In this document: positions 25,844-35,363 of the stretch, piece by piece
Layout of the letters: each line of letters starts with the position of its first letter
Numbering within the stretch: the stretch's first letter is position 1
From: JBHPCZ01 sp042573625
GTDB lineage: Bacteria > Desulfobacterota > Desulfobacteria > Desulfobacterales > UBA11574
Reading direction: 5' to 3'
NCBI GenBank assembly: GCA_042573625.1
Contig: JBHPCZ010000013.1
Span: forward strand, 1-45,423
Length of the DNA stretch: 45,423 nucleotides
Translations under genes and position numbers: made by a program
Notes under the pieces: generated by a model
Database searches by the model: none
Told to the model about the DNA's origin: nothing
What the model saw: the letters and a program-made list of their open reading frames with translations, nothing else

Positions 25844-27263
25844 AAGTCTGGGCCAACTGAAAGATACTTTGAATAAGTGTCCAGGAACCTGGGCTTGGGT
25901 GGGGCAGAGGGGAATAGATGCATTTATGTTGCTCGACTTTGCCTCCGTAGATGCAGGGTTCTGTTGCGACTTCGGAGAGACCTACGCCGTACTCTGGGAA
26001 GGCTATCACCTCTTTTCAGTCGAAAAAGATCTCGGGAGACGGGAAAACTGGGGAAATCATGATCTTGAAAAATTGTGGAAAGCGCCCACGCGGCAACGGA
26101 TTGAAAAATTCATCGAAGGTGTGAAGACACCGATCAACACAGTCTGTTATCGATCCCTCGAGGTTTTAGAAAAAGACAGTCGCTTCCGCGTTTTGGCCTC
26201 CTCTCTGGCGCTTAAAGACATGTTTGACGATAAGCTACGGCAACTGGAACTGTTCTCCAGCCTGGGCATAAAGACGCCAAAAACATCTGTATGCCGACTT
26301 GATGAAACAACTTTTATTAAAGCAAGAGACACCCTGGGCGGGCCATTTGTCGTACAGCCCCCTGTGGGCTCTTCCGGGGAAAACACTTATTTTGTAAGCG
26401 ATGAAGCCGACTTCGAAAGGGCCAGGGATACACTTGGCCCCGCTCAATGCGTAAAACTATCCCGATACTTTCCGGTACCCTCCTTAAACGGGCATTGCGT
26501 GGTTTTGAAGACCAATGACGGATTGCGTTCAATCGCTGCCTGCCCCTCGGTTCAGGTTGTAGGTGCCCGCGGATGCACAAACCGGGCTGAGATCTATTGC
26601 GGAAATGATTTTTCAGCCGCAAGAAATATTCCTAAAGCGTTAAGAGAAAAAACCTGTACAATTATGGAGAAAATAGGCCTTTACATGGGTAGCAAAGGAT
26701 TTCTTGGGCTCTTTGGTATGGATTTTCTCTTAAACGGTGACGAGGTTTTAGCGCTGGAGATTAACCCAAGGTTCCAGGGGTCAACCATGCTTCTGTCATT
26801 GATGCAAGCAGACAGGAAAGAAGTACCCTTGGTGGCGCTGCACGTGATGCAGTTCATGGGGCTTATAGAAAAGTTTTCCCAGAAGTTCCTGGATCAGTTG
26901 AAACAGATGTACCGGACGCCGTATAATGGCGCCCATTTAATCGTTCACAGCCTAAAAGACGAACCCTACTGCATCGAACACGACCTTAAAGCGGGCGTTT
27001 ACACCCTTGTGGATGATTCGATCAAGTGGATTCGAAAAGGAACTACCTGCCGTGACGTCAAAAGCCCCGACGAATTCTGTATCTTGGGCAATCTTCCCCA
27101 AAAGGCGACGGAAATCCGGCAGGACGCCCGATTGGCCATGATACAAACAACCGAAAGTATTCTTGAAAGCAACTTAAGACAACTCGAGTCCTCTGCCGCA
27201 AATTTTGTAAGTGTATTACAGGATCGCTGCAGAATGCTCCCCTTTAATGGAGGTAGTAAATGA
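25836..27263 (+). CDS. ATP-grasp ligase
   Basis: 475 residues. The ATP-grasp fold is seen in DKLRQLELFSSLGIKTPKTSV (N-lobe), GGPFVVQPPVGSSGENTYFVSDEADF (Lys/Gln-type ATP loop), and GFLGLFGMDFLLNGDEVLALEINPRFQGST with the catalytic E-x-N-P-R metal site. This class ligates a carboxylate to an amine or amino acid with ATP. It overlaps the DUF1704 gene upstream and by 4 bases the second ATP-grasp gene. Substrates are unknown; the setting suggests amino-acid ligation to a peptide or small molecule. Confidence 0.82.
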   Translation: MIKSLGQLKDTLNKCPGTWAWVGQRGIDAFMLLDFASVDAGFCCDFGETYAVLWEGYHLFSVEKDLGRRENWGNHDLEKLWKAPTRQRIEKFIEGVKTPINTVCYRSLEVLEKDSRFRVLASSLALKDMFDDKLRQLELFSSLGIKTPKTSVCRLDETTFIKARDTLGGPFVVQPPVGSSGENTYFVSDEADFERARDTLGPAQCVKLSRYFPVPSLNGHCVVLKTNDGLRSIAACPSVQVVGARGCTNRAEIYCGNDFSAARNIPKALREKTCTIMEKIGLYMGSKGFLGLFGMDFLLNGDEVLALEINPRFQGSTMLLSLMQADRKEVPLVALHVMQFMGLIEKFSQKFLDQLKQMYRTPYNGAHLIVHSLKDEPYCIEHDLKAGVYTLVDDSIKWIRKGTTCRDVKSPDEFCILGNLPQKATEIRQDARLAMIQTTESILESNLRQLESSAANFVSVLQDRCRMLPFNGGSK

Positions 27264-28867
27264 AACAATCCTCTTCGGAAACCTACGACATTGAACATCG
27301 ATTCATCGAACTGTACACACTTGGCCACCAAGGACCGATAACCGAGGCGCCGTTTTACCTCCACGCTCTCGGGTTTGACGGCGAACCCGGACAACTTGGC
27401 GCAGAAGTTATTTCTTCCTTCAACCAACTCGCGCAACAAGACGAAGAGCTTTCCAAATATGCCCTGGATCTTCCGGAAGCCACGCTCTTTCCCGAAACAA
27501 TTGTCCTGATTGATGCCTCCAACGACCGGCTTCCAACCGGTCCCGAGTCGTTTCGAGTACTGCAGAATAAAATTGCACGGCAAGGAATTAAAGCGCGTTG
27601 TCATCTGGTGAACACCAGAGAAGAGCTGATGGAAGCTGTTAAAGAGAACCCAAAATCTACGTTGGTTATCAGTGAGTGTGTTGATTCCAGCGCCTACAAC
27701 ATCGATGTTTTGGAAACAATCGAGGATATGGGCGTTGTTGTGTCACCGGGCCGGGTCACGGCACCGGGGTCTATCTTTTCCAACAAGGGAACAACCTATC
27801 AGATGCTGCAAGATAAGGGGCAGGAAGATCTGCTGGCCCGCTACGTAACAGTTCCCGCGGAAAAAATGAACACATCCCATGTGGTTTCGACTATTTTAGA
27901 CAATGTCGACAAATTTTCCCGTGAGTGGAATACTCGCCGCTTTTTTGTGAAACCGGTCACGGGTGGCAGCGGTGTAGGCGGGTTCCGGATCTCCCTTACC
28001 GACAGGGGGTATTTCGTTCCCGACCTTTCCAAGGTCACCGGAGATGCTTTGGGAATCCATCCCATACCCATGGACGTGGGGCCGCATGACAACCACCGAC
28101 TTGATGAGCTCCTGTGGATCTTTTCCCTGTTTTCATCTGATCCATACTATGCCAAACAGTACATGTGGGTGAATTTGGAAACGCTAAAGAACCGCTATGG
28201 AACCGAAAGCGACCCGGAAGCACTTCGACAGCATCTTTTAAAGACCTCGGCAATCCAAACGGAAAAAACTGAAGAGAGAAGCCTGGACCGCAACAGCATT
28301 CACGAAAAACTTGAAGCGGCGATCCGGCAGTATGAAGCGCACTTTTCCAAGCGATACGATCCTGTATTCTGCGAACATATCGACTTCGGGGCATGGGGGC
28401 TTAGAGCGCACTACCGCCTCACCTATCGCGGCATACAGCTCGAGTCGATATACGCCAGGATTTTTCAGATGGCCTTGACCGAAGAAGGGGTCAGCTACGT
28501 CGGTTCCGACAACATCTCCAACAAGCACACCGGAGTGCTCGAGTCGGTGCGCCTTACGCCAATAACAGAAGCCATGGTCAATACCGTCGGAGGCCGTACG
28601 TCTTTTCTGGATCTTCTCCGGAAAGGCGGTATTGCCGCCTCAACACTGGTCTCTACACAGGAGCCTGAATTGCGCCGCCGCATCCCGGTGCGCTGCCAGT
28701 TGGACCTGGCGCCCATTGACGGAAAAATAGGAGAAGGCAATGCAGACACGGCGCGGGGACAGGCCCTGGGAACCCGATGGACCAGTTTTGTTGCCGACAT
28801 GAGGGAATGGTTTCAGGACTGCCTAAATTACTATTCTCTCTGCAGGTCGGATACCCAAAAATTCTGA
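27260..28867 (+). CDS. second ATP-grasp-like protein
   Basis: 535 residues, start ATGA overlapping the previous stop, with GGAGGTAGT upstream. An N-terminal preATP-like part (about 80-170, TIVLIDASNDRLPTGPESFRVLQNKI; PKSTLVISECVDSSAYN) leads into SNKGTTYQMLQDKG and RRFFVKPVTGGSGVGGFRISL, a phosphate-loop ATP-grasp block. The C-terminal half carries DPVFCEHIDFGAWGLRAHYRLTYRG, with a possible metal site different from the classic ExNPR. The two ATP-grasp genes are not obvious recent duplicates. Function is inferred only from context with the DUF1704 peptidase. Confidence 0.7.
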   Translation: MKQSSSETYDIEHRFIELYTLGHQGPITEAPFYLHALGFDGEPGQLGAEVISSFNQLAQQDEELSKYALDLPEATLFPETIVLIDASNDRLPTGPESFRVLQNKIARQGIKARCHLVNTREELMEAVKENPKSTLVISECVDSSAYNIDVLETIEDMGVVVSPGRVTAPGSIFSNKGTTYQMLQDKGQEDLLARYVTVPAEKMNTSHVVSTILDNVDKFSREWNTRRFFVKPVTGGSGVGGFRISLTDRGYFVPDLSKVTGDALGIHPIPMDVGPHDNHRLDELLWIFSLFSSDPYYAKQYMWVNLETLKNRYGTESDPEALRQHLLKTSAIQTEKTEERSLDRNSIHEKLEAAIRQYEAHFSKRYDPVFCEHIDFGAWGLRAHYRLTYRGIQLESIYARIFQMALTEEGVSYVGSDNISNKHTGVLESVRLTPITEAMVNTVGGRTSFLDLLRKGGIAASTLVSTQEPELRRRIPVRCQLDLAPIDGKIGEGNADTARGQALGTRWTSFVADMREWFQDCLNYYSLCRSDTQKF

Positions 28868-28971
28868 TGAGCTGATATATATGTTAAAATCCACATAGGG
28901 GTAAGCATCAGGAAGCCCCACCATGGGGGCATTGCCCTCAGCCTTGAAAACAATCTCTTTTTTAAATTGAC

Positions 28972-29186
28972 CGAATATCCAATATCCAACAAGGAATGTC
29001 GAATGATGAAGTCTTTTCGGCCTTTGCAAAATGACCGCGCCAGATTTCACTGAAAATTCAACCCGAAGGCAACACGCTGTGTTCCTTCTATATTCGACAT
29101 TGGACATTCGATATTCGATATCGAAAACATCGGTCGAAAGACACCTCACATATCGTAGCTCTCCGGGTCCTCCGTCAGAAACGGAG
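28972..29186. repeat. large palindromic repeat (GGAATGTCGAATGATGAAG family)
   Basis: AATATCCAATATCCAACAAG then GGAATGTCGAATGATGAAG (28974-29011) faces GTTCCTTCTATATTCGACATTGGACATTCG (29081-29110) as an imperfect inverted repeat. A small CCTCCGT/ACGGAGG hairpin follows (about 29168-29187). ORFs here on either strand run through the repeat and are not believed. The rest of the gap 28868-29559 shows nothing clear. Confidence 0.55.
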
Positions 29187-29559
29187 GGTAGTTCACAACT
29201 CAATAAAACATTAAAACCTAATACTTAAATAACGCCTTGCTATTTTTTATTTATTGATCGATAATTAATCAGACAGGCAAAAGTTGACCTCTTTTTGAGT
29301 TGATTATCTGACGATTGATTCGCTAACGGAGCGAGGATACAGAAACAAACGGTTATCTAATTTTATCCTGTCTCCCGTTCGAATCACTTACAAGTTACTC
29401 CAGCTGAACCTCCTGCAAAACACACACTGTGCCTGTCTATATTAACTCACAATTCATCAGGGATCAGAAAAAGCTTAATTAGTCCCCATCCACAAACAAC
29501 CGAATCTATAAAATGGGCAAATTCGTACTTCAAACCTTTCATACATTGGAGGTGGTTGC

Positions 29560-30822
29560 ATGGAAAAAGATTCGACCTTTGACTTGGGCAGAATGAGGCT
29601 TTCAGGAAACCAAGCCGTGGCCCGGGGGGCTTTGGAGGCCGGTGTGCGGATGACCACTGCTTATCCCGGCGCACCGATTTCGGACCTCCAGGGCAGCTTC
29701 GAACAGCTGGCAGGAAACATCCCCAAACGAAACCCTTTTACCACCAAGGTTGGAGAAGCCCTGGATCAGGTCGGCTACCAGCTTTCCGCTTACTGGGGAC
29801 ACACCACCAACGAAGACAACGCCGCAGCTCTGGCGCTGGGAGCCGTCATCGGCAAAGCAGACTTTAAAAACCGGGAGTTCCTCACCGAAGAAGAATGGGA
29901 CCTGGTTTATGGGGATACGGTCTTTGCCAAAGACAAAGAAAAACGGATCCCCGTGGGCTCCCGTGTGATGTGTTCCTTCAAGCATCTTGGCGGCAATAAA
30001 GCAGCCGATGCTATCCGGGTCGCGGTTAACGTTGTCCCGTACACCGGAGGCCTGGGTATGGCCTCGGGAGATGACCGCCAGGGGACCTCATCACAAACCA
30101 TGCAGGACAACAAGGTGCTCTATGCGTTTCATTTTCGCATACCCACCCTGGAATTATACTCTCCGCGTACCGCTCATCATACCGTTAAAAACTGCTATCG
30201 CCTGTTCGAGGAACTGGGCGTTCCCTTTGTGGTCATCATGAACTATGACCTATCCTACCGAGAAGTCTCGGTAGACCCGGTGATGGAACTGGACATGACG
30301 GCGAATCATCGACAAAAAGGGTTCACCCGGGATCCTAAACATCTGGTCACCATCGGTCCGCATATTCGTCCCCGGGAAAAAAGGTACCATTCAAAACTGA
30401 TCCCCTTGTTCAAAACAAAGATAAAAGAAAATTTCGAGTTTCTGGGAAATCGGGTGACTGAATACGGTGCTAAACCCAAGGCCCTGGTGGTAGTAAACGG
30501 ACCTTTTCGTGGGGATTTCGAGATGGTGAATGACGATTCGGCTCTGAGGGATCGTCTTGTAGACAAATACGGAGATGTTCTGGTGATGGAAACCGACATA
30601 GTCTTTCCCCAACCCGATGCCCTTTTCGAAGAACTCGTCTCTAAGCATTCCATTAAGAAAATCTTTGTATTCGAAGAAGGCTACGGCCGGGTGATATACC
30701 TGCAACTTCTGGACCTCGTAAACCAACAGCAACTTGATGTCAAAGTTTTGGACTGCAGCATCCCTTACGAACCGAGGATTTACGAACGATTTTCATATAT
30801 CGACCATATTTTAAATGTTTGA
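29560..30822 (+). CDS. 2-oxoacid:ferredoxin oxidoreductase, alpha-like subunit
   Basis: 420 residues, start behind TTGGAGGTGG. It matches the first half of indolepyruvate ferredoxin oxidoreductase IorA: LSGNQAVARGALEAGVRMTTAYPGAPISDLQ, NEDNAAALALGAVIG, CSFKHLGGNKAADAI, GGLGMASGDDRQGTSSQTMQDNK, and a C-terminal transketolase-like domain (PKALVVVNGPFRGDF, KIFVFEEGYGRVI). It binds the pyrimidine side of thiamine pyrophosphate. IorA is normally one chain of about 600 residues; here it is split over this and the next gene. It likely oxidises a 2-oxoacid (aryl- or indolepyruvate) to acyl-CoA with ferredoxin. Confidence 0.88.
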   Translation: MEKDSTFDLGRMRLSGNQAVARGALEAGVRMTTAYPGAPISDLQGSFEQLAGNIPKRNPFTTKVGEALDQVGYQLSAYWGHTTNEDNAAALALGAVIGKADFKNREFLTEEEWDLVYGDTVFAKDKEKRIPVGSRVMCSFKHLGGNKAADAIRVAVNVVPYTGGLGMASGDDRQGTSSQTMQDNKVLYAFHFRIPTLELYSPRTAHHTVKNCYRLFEELGVPFVVIMNYDLSYREVSVDPVMELDMTANHRQKGFTRDPKHLVTIGPHIRPREKRYHSKLIPLFKTKIKENFEFLGNRVTEYGAKPKALVVVNGPFRGDFEMVNDDSALRDRLVDKYGDVLVMETDIVFPQPDALFEELVSKHSIKKIFVFEEGYGRVIYLQLLDLVNQQQLDVKVLDCSIPYEPRIYERFSYIDHILNV

Positions 30823-30834
30823 AGGAGGTAAACC

Positions 30835-31764
30835 ATGGCTTCCAAGCAGAATCCTGCTGCGAAGGATAAAACAATAGATGAAATAACATACCTTCGGCCG
30901 GTGTCCAACTGTTCCGGATGCGGAGATACCAAGGTTTCCTGGTCCGTTCATGAGGGTATGCGTCGATTTAATCGGCAGCTGGGACTTAAAGGAAAAAAGA
31001 GGTATCAACTCATATACGCGGCTGATAGAGGGTGCGGAAATCTCCAGGGCTATCACGCTTATGGCATCGTGGATGCCATCTTTTGCATGGGGTCCGGCGC
31101 CATTGTCGGTGATGGGATCAAGGAGTCCTGTTCTGAAAAACAGATTGTGGTGACCGCATCCGGAGACGGCGCGTATAATTTCAATATGAGCGGTATCAAG
31201 TTCGTTGCTAAAAACCAAAAATTTGGTGCTATCAATATTATATACAACAATTTCAACATCCGAATGACCGGCGGCCAGATTCCTTTAGAGGTCGATTTCG
31301 ATAAAGAAGGTCCAGCTTTGGGCTTTGATGTCATCCATGTAAATCCTTACCATGTGGACGACAACGCCGAACTCTTCAGAGCGCTTTATCCGCGCTATCT
31401 CAAGAAAAAAAAAGTGATGGTGGTGGCCGACGGCGTCTGTGTAGTGGACATGGTAAAAGATGCCAAGGATGAAGGTGTCCGAATGGGCCATTTTGTCAGG
31501 TCCGAAAAATGCATGGATCTCAAATTTGCCAAAAAGCGGGAACAGGTGGCCAGGGAGGAACCTGAAAAACTCAAAGACCTTCCAAAGTTCAAATGCCGTC
31601 GCTGCGGCATTGGCCTCAGATGCCACGCGCTGCTCGACAATGACCCCAGCAAATGCTTTGGCTGTGGATCGTGTTTGCAGTTCCCGTGCCCCAAAGACGC
31701 CCTGGGTTTCGAGGGAATTGGCTTTTCGACTTCCATCAGCATACCCGAACTAAAAAAAATATAG
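30835..31764 (+). CDS. 2-oxoacid:ferredoxin oxidoreductase, TPP/ferredoxin subunit
   Basis: 309 residues with GAAGGAGGTAAAC before ATG. NCSGCGDTKVSWSVHE starts the TPP-binding domain; ASGDGAYNFNMSGIKF ... IIYNNFN is the GDG-x-NN TPP motif. The C-terminus has CRRCGIGLRCHALL and CFGCGSCLQFPCPKDALGF, a ferredoxin-like Cys cluster for one or two 4Fe-4S centres. Together with the gene upstream it makes a split IorA. The role is electron transfer from 2-oxoacid oxidation to ferredoxin. Confidence 0.88.
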   Translation: MASKQNPAAKDKTIDEITYLRPVSNCSGCGDTKVSWSVHEGMRRFNRQLGLKGKKRYQLIYAADRGCGNLQGYHAYGIVDAIFCMGSGAIVGDGIKESCSEKQIVVTASGDGAYNFNMSGIKFVAKNQKFGAINIIYNNFNIRMTGGQIPLEVDFDKEGPALGFDVIHVNPYHVDDNAELFRALYPRYLKKKKVMVVADGVCVVDMVKDAKDEGVRMGHFVRSEKCMDLKFAKKREQVAREEPEKLKDLPKFKCRRCGIGLRCHALLDNDPSKCFGCGSCLQFPCPKDALGFEGIGFSTSISIPELKKI

Positions 31765-31773
31765 GAGGGAGAC

Positions 31774-32487
31774 ATGGCTATAGAGAAACAGCTCACTATC
31801 TCCAACCCTTCCATCGGCGGCTCCGGTTTCCTTACGCTTTCAAATATGGAGGCGGACGCGGCAATTCAAGCGGGCTTTCACGCAGCCATCCACCAGTGCA
31901 GAGGGCTGGCTCAAGCCGGAGGCCCGCTTTGCGTGGACGTGATGATCCGCGAGCATGAGGTCAAGGGTTCGGTTCCCCACTACGTGGACTACATCAACGG
32001 CTTTGATCTTTCCGAGGCATGGCGCGCTGTTTTTACCGCGGGGGACTTTGAAAGCGCGTTTCCCAGAGGCCTCACCGTTGTGGCCGATTATTATGTAGAT
32101 GAACCGATTCTCGTTACTGCCAGTCGAAAAGGCCCGAGATATCTCACCAGAGACGAATATCTCAAAAGATATCAGGAGGTCATCGACCAGGGTCTTGACA
32201 TGAGATTGGTATTTTACGATGGCAAGAAATATAAATTGAGCATGATCATGAAAGGCCCTTTTTCATTGGGAGTCATTGCCGCGGATCTTGCCATAAGGCA
32301 GGACGACCGATTTATAACCCTTCCGAAAGAAGCAGCCCTTGAGGGAATTCTCAATAACGTGCCCCAAAAGAAGGATCCTGCCACCAATAAAAAGATACGG
32401 AAAGTCAACCGTGAAACTTTCGAAAGCGGATACGCGGCCAGAGAGCAGTTCGCCGGATCACCGGAAGAGAGGATCATTTTAATATAA
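31774..32487 (+). CDS. 2-oxoacid:ferredoxin oxidoreductase, gamma-like subunit
   Basis: 237 residues, after TAGGAGGGAG. The opening (TISNPSIGGSGFLTLSNMEADAAIQAGF) is reminiscent of the gamma/IorB domain, but the middle (GPLCVDVMIREHEVKGSVPHYVDYINGFDLSE) is unusual; EHEVKGSVPHYV resembles the gamma-domain ending with 'HGTPQRGG' only loosely. It lies 9 bases behind the TPP subunit and is followed by a hairpin, so it is the third operon member. The assignment leans on position. Confidence 0.6.
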   Translation: MAIEKQLTISNPSIGGSGFLTLSNMEADAAIQAGFHAAIHQCRGLAQAGGPLCVDVMIREHEVKGSVPHYVDYINGFDLSEAWRAVFTAGDFESAFPRGLTVVADYYVDEPILVTASRKGPRYLTRDEYLKRYQEVIDQGLDMRLVFYDGKKYKLSMIMKGPFSLGVIAADLAIRQDDRFITLPKEAALEGILNNVPQKKDPATNKKIRKVNRETFESGYAAREQFAGSPEERIILI

Positions 32488-32500
32488 ATATAACAGTTCT

Positions 32501-32543
32501 CAGGGATCGGGGGTCCGTTTCTTTCAACACCCCCTGATCCCTG
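32501..32543 (+). terminator. repeat-derived hairpin behind the oxidoreductase operon
   Basis: CAGGGATCGGGGGT (32501-32514) pairs with ACCCCCTGATCCCTG (32529-32543) with one bulge. It belongs to the GGGATCAGGG repeat family (also at 4731). It lies 14 bases behind the stop and may end the transcript, although the T-run is broken (GTTCCTTGATCCTCTTTT). Confidence 0.45.
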
Positions 32544-32819
32544 TTCCTTGATCCTCTTTTCCCACATTAGCGGCTCACTTCCAAAACAGAACCAACCTCA
32601 ATACAACAGACACTTCTCGTATTTTACGACCCCCAATCCGAATTTCTGCGAATTTATCCCGATTGAATCCCCCCTGAAATTATGATACGCATAAGCTATA
32701 TCTCGGTTTCCATAAGATGTTCCTATTGATTCGCTTCTGCTCATATTTTATTAAGCTGCGGCTAAAACTGAAAGTTATTTTGACAACCGCTATAATTTAA
32801 TATTCTTAAAAGGATAATC

Positions 32820-34478
32820 ATGGAAAAAATTTGGGAAAAAAGCTACCAGAACGGCGTACCTATAGAAATTGCCCAATTCGTGTATAACTCAATCCCTGAA
32901 ATCTTGGAACATGCGTTCAAGACATTTTCAGATCTGCCGGCCTACCATAATATGGGGAAAACCATTTCCTTCAATGAATTGGAAATGGAAAGCAGGAAAT
33001 TCGCCAGTTACCTTCAAAACGAGCTTAAACTCGATCAGGGAGACCGGGTCGCCTTGATGATGCCGAATATCTTACAATATCCGATCGCACTGTTTGGAAT
33101 ATTACAGGCAGGTTTGGTAGCGGTGAATATCAACCCGCTCTATACCGCAAGGGAATTAGAGCACCAGCTAAAAGACTCCGGCGCCAAAGCCATCGTTATA
33201 TTTGCGAACTCAGCCCATGTTCTGGAAAAAGTGCTGCATCAGACGGATGTGAAGCATGTAATAAGTACTGAAGTTGGAGACTTGTTAAAATTTCCCAAGT
33301 CTTTGATCGTAAACTTTGTCCTTAAACATGTTAAGAAAATGGTGCCGGATTGGAATATTCCACATGCGGTATCTTTAACAGATGCTCTGAAAAAAAGAGA
33401 TCCGTCAGCATTTAGACCGGTGGAGATAACTTCCGAAGATATTGCCTTTTTACAATATACCGGCGGCACGACAGGGGTTTCCAAAGGCGCGATACTGACT
33501 CACGGAAATATCGTTGCCAATATCACCCAGGCCAAAGCCTGGATAAATCCAGTGGTTGAAAAGGGCAGGGAAATTGTCGTTACGCCGCTTCCCCTGTATC
33601 ACATATTTTCTTTAACAGCCAATTGCCTGACATTCTCGGCTATCGGCGCTTTAAATGTTCTTATCACCAATCCGAGGGATATTCCCGGCTTTGTCAAGGA
33701 GCTAAAGAAATGGGACTTCACCGTTATGACCGGGGTGAATACGCTATTTAACGCGTTATTGAGCAATGATGATTTCAAAAATGTGAACTTTAAGCTCTTT
33801 AAAATTGCTCTTGGCGGCGGGATGGCCGTTCAAGAACCGGTGGCAAGGGCGTGGAAAGAGGTGACCGGTTCTCCTTTGATTGAGGCCTATGGTCTGACCG
33901 AAACATCTCCGGCAGCCTGCATGAATCCGATGAATCTGGCTGAATACAATGGCTTCGTAGGGCTTCCGATCTCTTCCACTACCGTGGTCATAAAGGATGA
34001 TGATGAAAACGATTTACCTATTGGGGAAATCGGTGAAATTTGTATCAAAGGACCGCAGGTGATGAAAGAGTACTGGCAGCGACCCGAAGAAACCAAAAAG
34101 GTTATGACCGCTGACGGTTTTTTTAAAACCGGAGATGTGGGTTTAATGAATGAAGACGGATTCGTAAAAATAGTCGATAGAAAAAAAGATATGATTCTGG
34201 TTTCGGGCTTTAATGTTTATCCCAATGAAATCGAAGAAGTCGTTGCCGGTCATGATAAAGTGTTTGAATGCGGGGCCATTGGTGTAGGTGATCCAAAATG
34301 CGGTGAAGTGGTCAAATTGTTTGTTGTCAAAAAAGATCCATCACTGACTGACGAAGAGCTGCGAAGTTTTTGCAAAGAAAACCTTGCCGGTTATAAGGTT
34401 CCGAGATTTATCGAATTCAGAGATGAGCTTCCAAAATCCAATGTCGGCAAGATACTGAGAAAAGATCTAAGAGAGTAA
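32820..34478 (+). CDS. long-chain acyl-CoA ligase (FadD-like)
   Basis: 552 residues with AAAGGATAATC before ATG. It is an AMP-forming acyl-CoA synthetase: YTGGTTGVSKGA (213-224) is the P-loop, AYGLTETSP the A5 motif, GFFKTGDVGLMNEDGFVKIVDRKKDMILVSGFNVYPNEIEE the hinge and A8 region, PKSNVGKILRKDLRE the catalytic Lys region. It activates medium- to long-chain fatty acids with ATP and CoA. A TATAAT (32791-32796) lies 24 bases upstream as a possible -10 box. The MoCo-carrier-like gene follows after one base. Confidence 0.92.
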   Translation: MEKIWEKSYQNGVPIEIAQFVYNSIPEILEHAFKTFSDLPAYHNMGKTISFNELEMESRKFASYLQNELKLDQGDRVALMMPNILQYPIALFGILQAGLVAVNINPLYTARELEHQLKDSGAKAIVIFANSAHVLEKVLHQTDVKHVISTEVGDLLKFPKSLIVNFVLKHVKKMVPDWNIPHAVSLTDALKKRDPSAFRPVEITSEDIAFLQYTGGTTGVSKGAILTHGNIVANITQAKAWINPVVEKGREIVVTPLPLYHIFSLTANCLTFSAIGALNVLITNPRDIPGFVKELKKWDFTVMTGVNTLFNALLSNDDFKNVNFKLFKIALGGGMAVQEPVARAWKEVTGSPLIEAYGLTETSPAACMNPMNLAEYNGFVGLPISSTTVVIKDDDENDLPIGEIGEICIKGPQVMKEYWQRPEETKKVMTADGFFKTGDVGLMNEDGFVKIVDRKKDMILVSGFNVYPNEIEEVVAGHDKVFECGAIGVGDPKCGEVVKLFVVKKDPSLTDEELRSFCKENLAGYKVPRFIEFRDELPKSNVGKILRKDLRE

Positions 34479-34479
34479 A

Positions 34480-35304
34480 ATGGTTAAAAAAATTGTTTCC
34501 GGCGGTCAAACCGGCGCGGATCAGGCAGCACTCGACACTGCAATCAAGCTGGGCATCGCCCATGGCGGGTGGATATCAAAAGGGCGGAAAACAGAAAATG
34601 GCCCTTTGCCTGAAAAATACCAACTGCAGGAAATGGATACGGACAGTTATGCCAAACGTACGGAACAGAATGTCATCGATTCAGACGGCACATTGATTAT
34701 ATCTCATGGTAATTTGACCGGTGGATCGGATTACACGCGCAAAATGGCCATTCAGTACAACCGCCCCTGGATTCATATTGACCTGAAACAGACCATCACG
34801 TTTACGGCCGCTGAAAGTATCAGATCTTGGATTCTCGATCATCACATTGAAACGCTTAATGTGGCAGGACCGAGGGAAAGTACGGACCCGGAAATTTATC
34901 AAGCCGTTACAGATGTCCTGGAAACCGCGATGCACATGGATCTCATTGATGCCTCTTTTACGGATCATTTTACAGACTATTTCAGGCCCGATGCTTCAAA
35001 GAATATCATCTCCCTTCCGGCCACTGTTGACCAGGCAGTTGAAAAACTGATTTCCCGACTATCCCTAAGAGAAAAAAACAGGATCGCAAACATGCAGGTA
35101 CAAAACTTATCCGATCTTGATTTTTCTTTAAGGGATTTTTTGAGAGACCAGTTCAGACTGGGGGCAGGGAATCGCCCATTACTGATATCTTGTCGCCAGT
35201 TGTCCGGAAATGACAATATGAACAAAGATGAAGCATCATATGTCATCACCGAAGCATTATGGAAGAAACTCCAAAAAACCTACCGGTTGAGAGTTGTTAA
35301 GTAA
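34480..35304 (+). CDS. putative molybdenum-carrier-like protein with C-terminal DUF6794-like domain
   Basis: 274 residues. Residues 1-145 match the MoCo-carrier/SLOG Rossmann family: KKIVSGGQTGADQAALDTAIKLGIAHGGWISKGRKTENGPLPEKY, NVIDSDGTLIISHG, GGSDYTRKMA. In algal relatives it binds the molybdenum cofactor; in bacteria the SLOG fold may bind nucleotides. The C-terminal part (about 175-274, LREKNRIANMQVQNLSDLDFSLRDFLRDQFRLGAGNRPLL) resembles a DUF6794-type domain. It is likely co-transcribed with the acyl-CoA ligase (one-base gap), although the functional link is unclear. Confidence 0.78.
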   Translation: MVKKIVSGGQTGADQAALDTAIKLGIAHGGWISKGRKTENGPLPEKYQLQEMDTDSYAKRTEQNVIDSDGTLIISHGNLTGGSDYTRKMAIQYNRPWIHIDLKQTITFTAAESIRSWILDHHIETLNVAGPRESTDPEIYQAVTDVLETAMHMDLIDASFTDHFTDYFRPDASKNIISLPATVDQAVEKLISRLSLREKNRIANMQVQNLSDLDFSLRDFLRDQFRLGAGNRPLLISCRQLSGNDNMNKDEASYVITEALWKKLQKTYRLRVVK

Positions 35305-35363
35305 AATTGACGGTATCGTAAAAAATCTGATTTTTTACGAGTTTGTCAAATTGAGAATTCGCA

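Noticed and set aside
28823..29203. 126-residue minus-strand ORF
   Set aside because: It runs through the palindromic repeat and overlaps the end of the ATP-grasp gene; composition is not protein-like.
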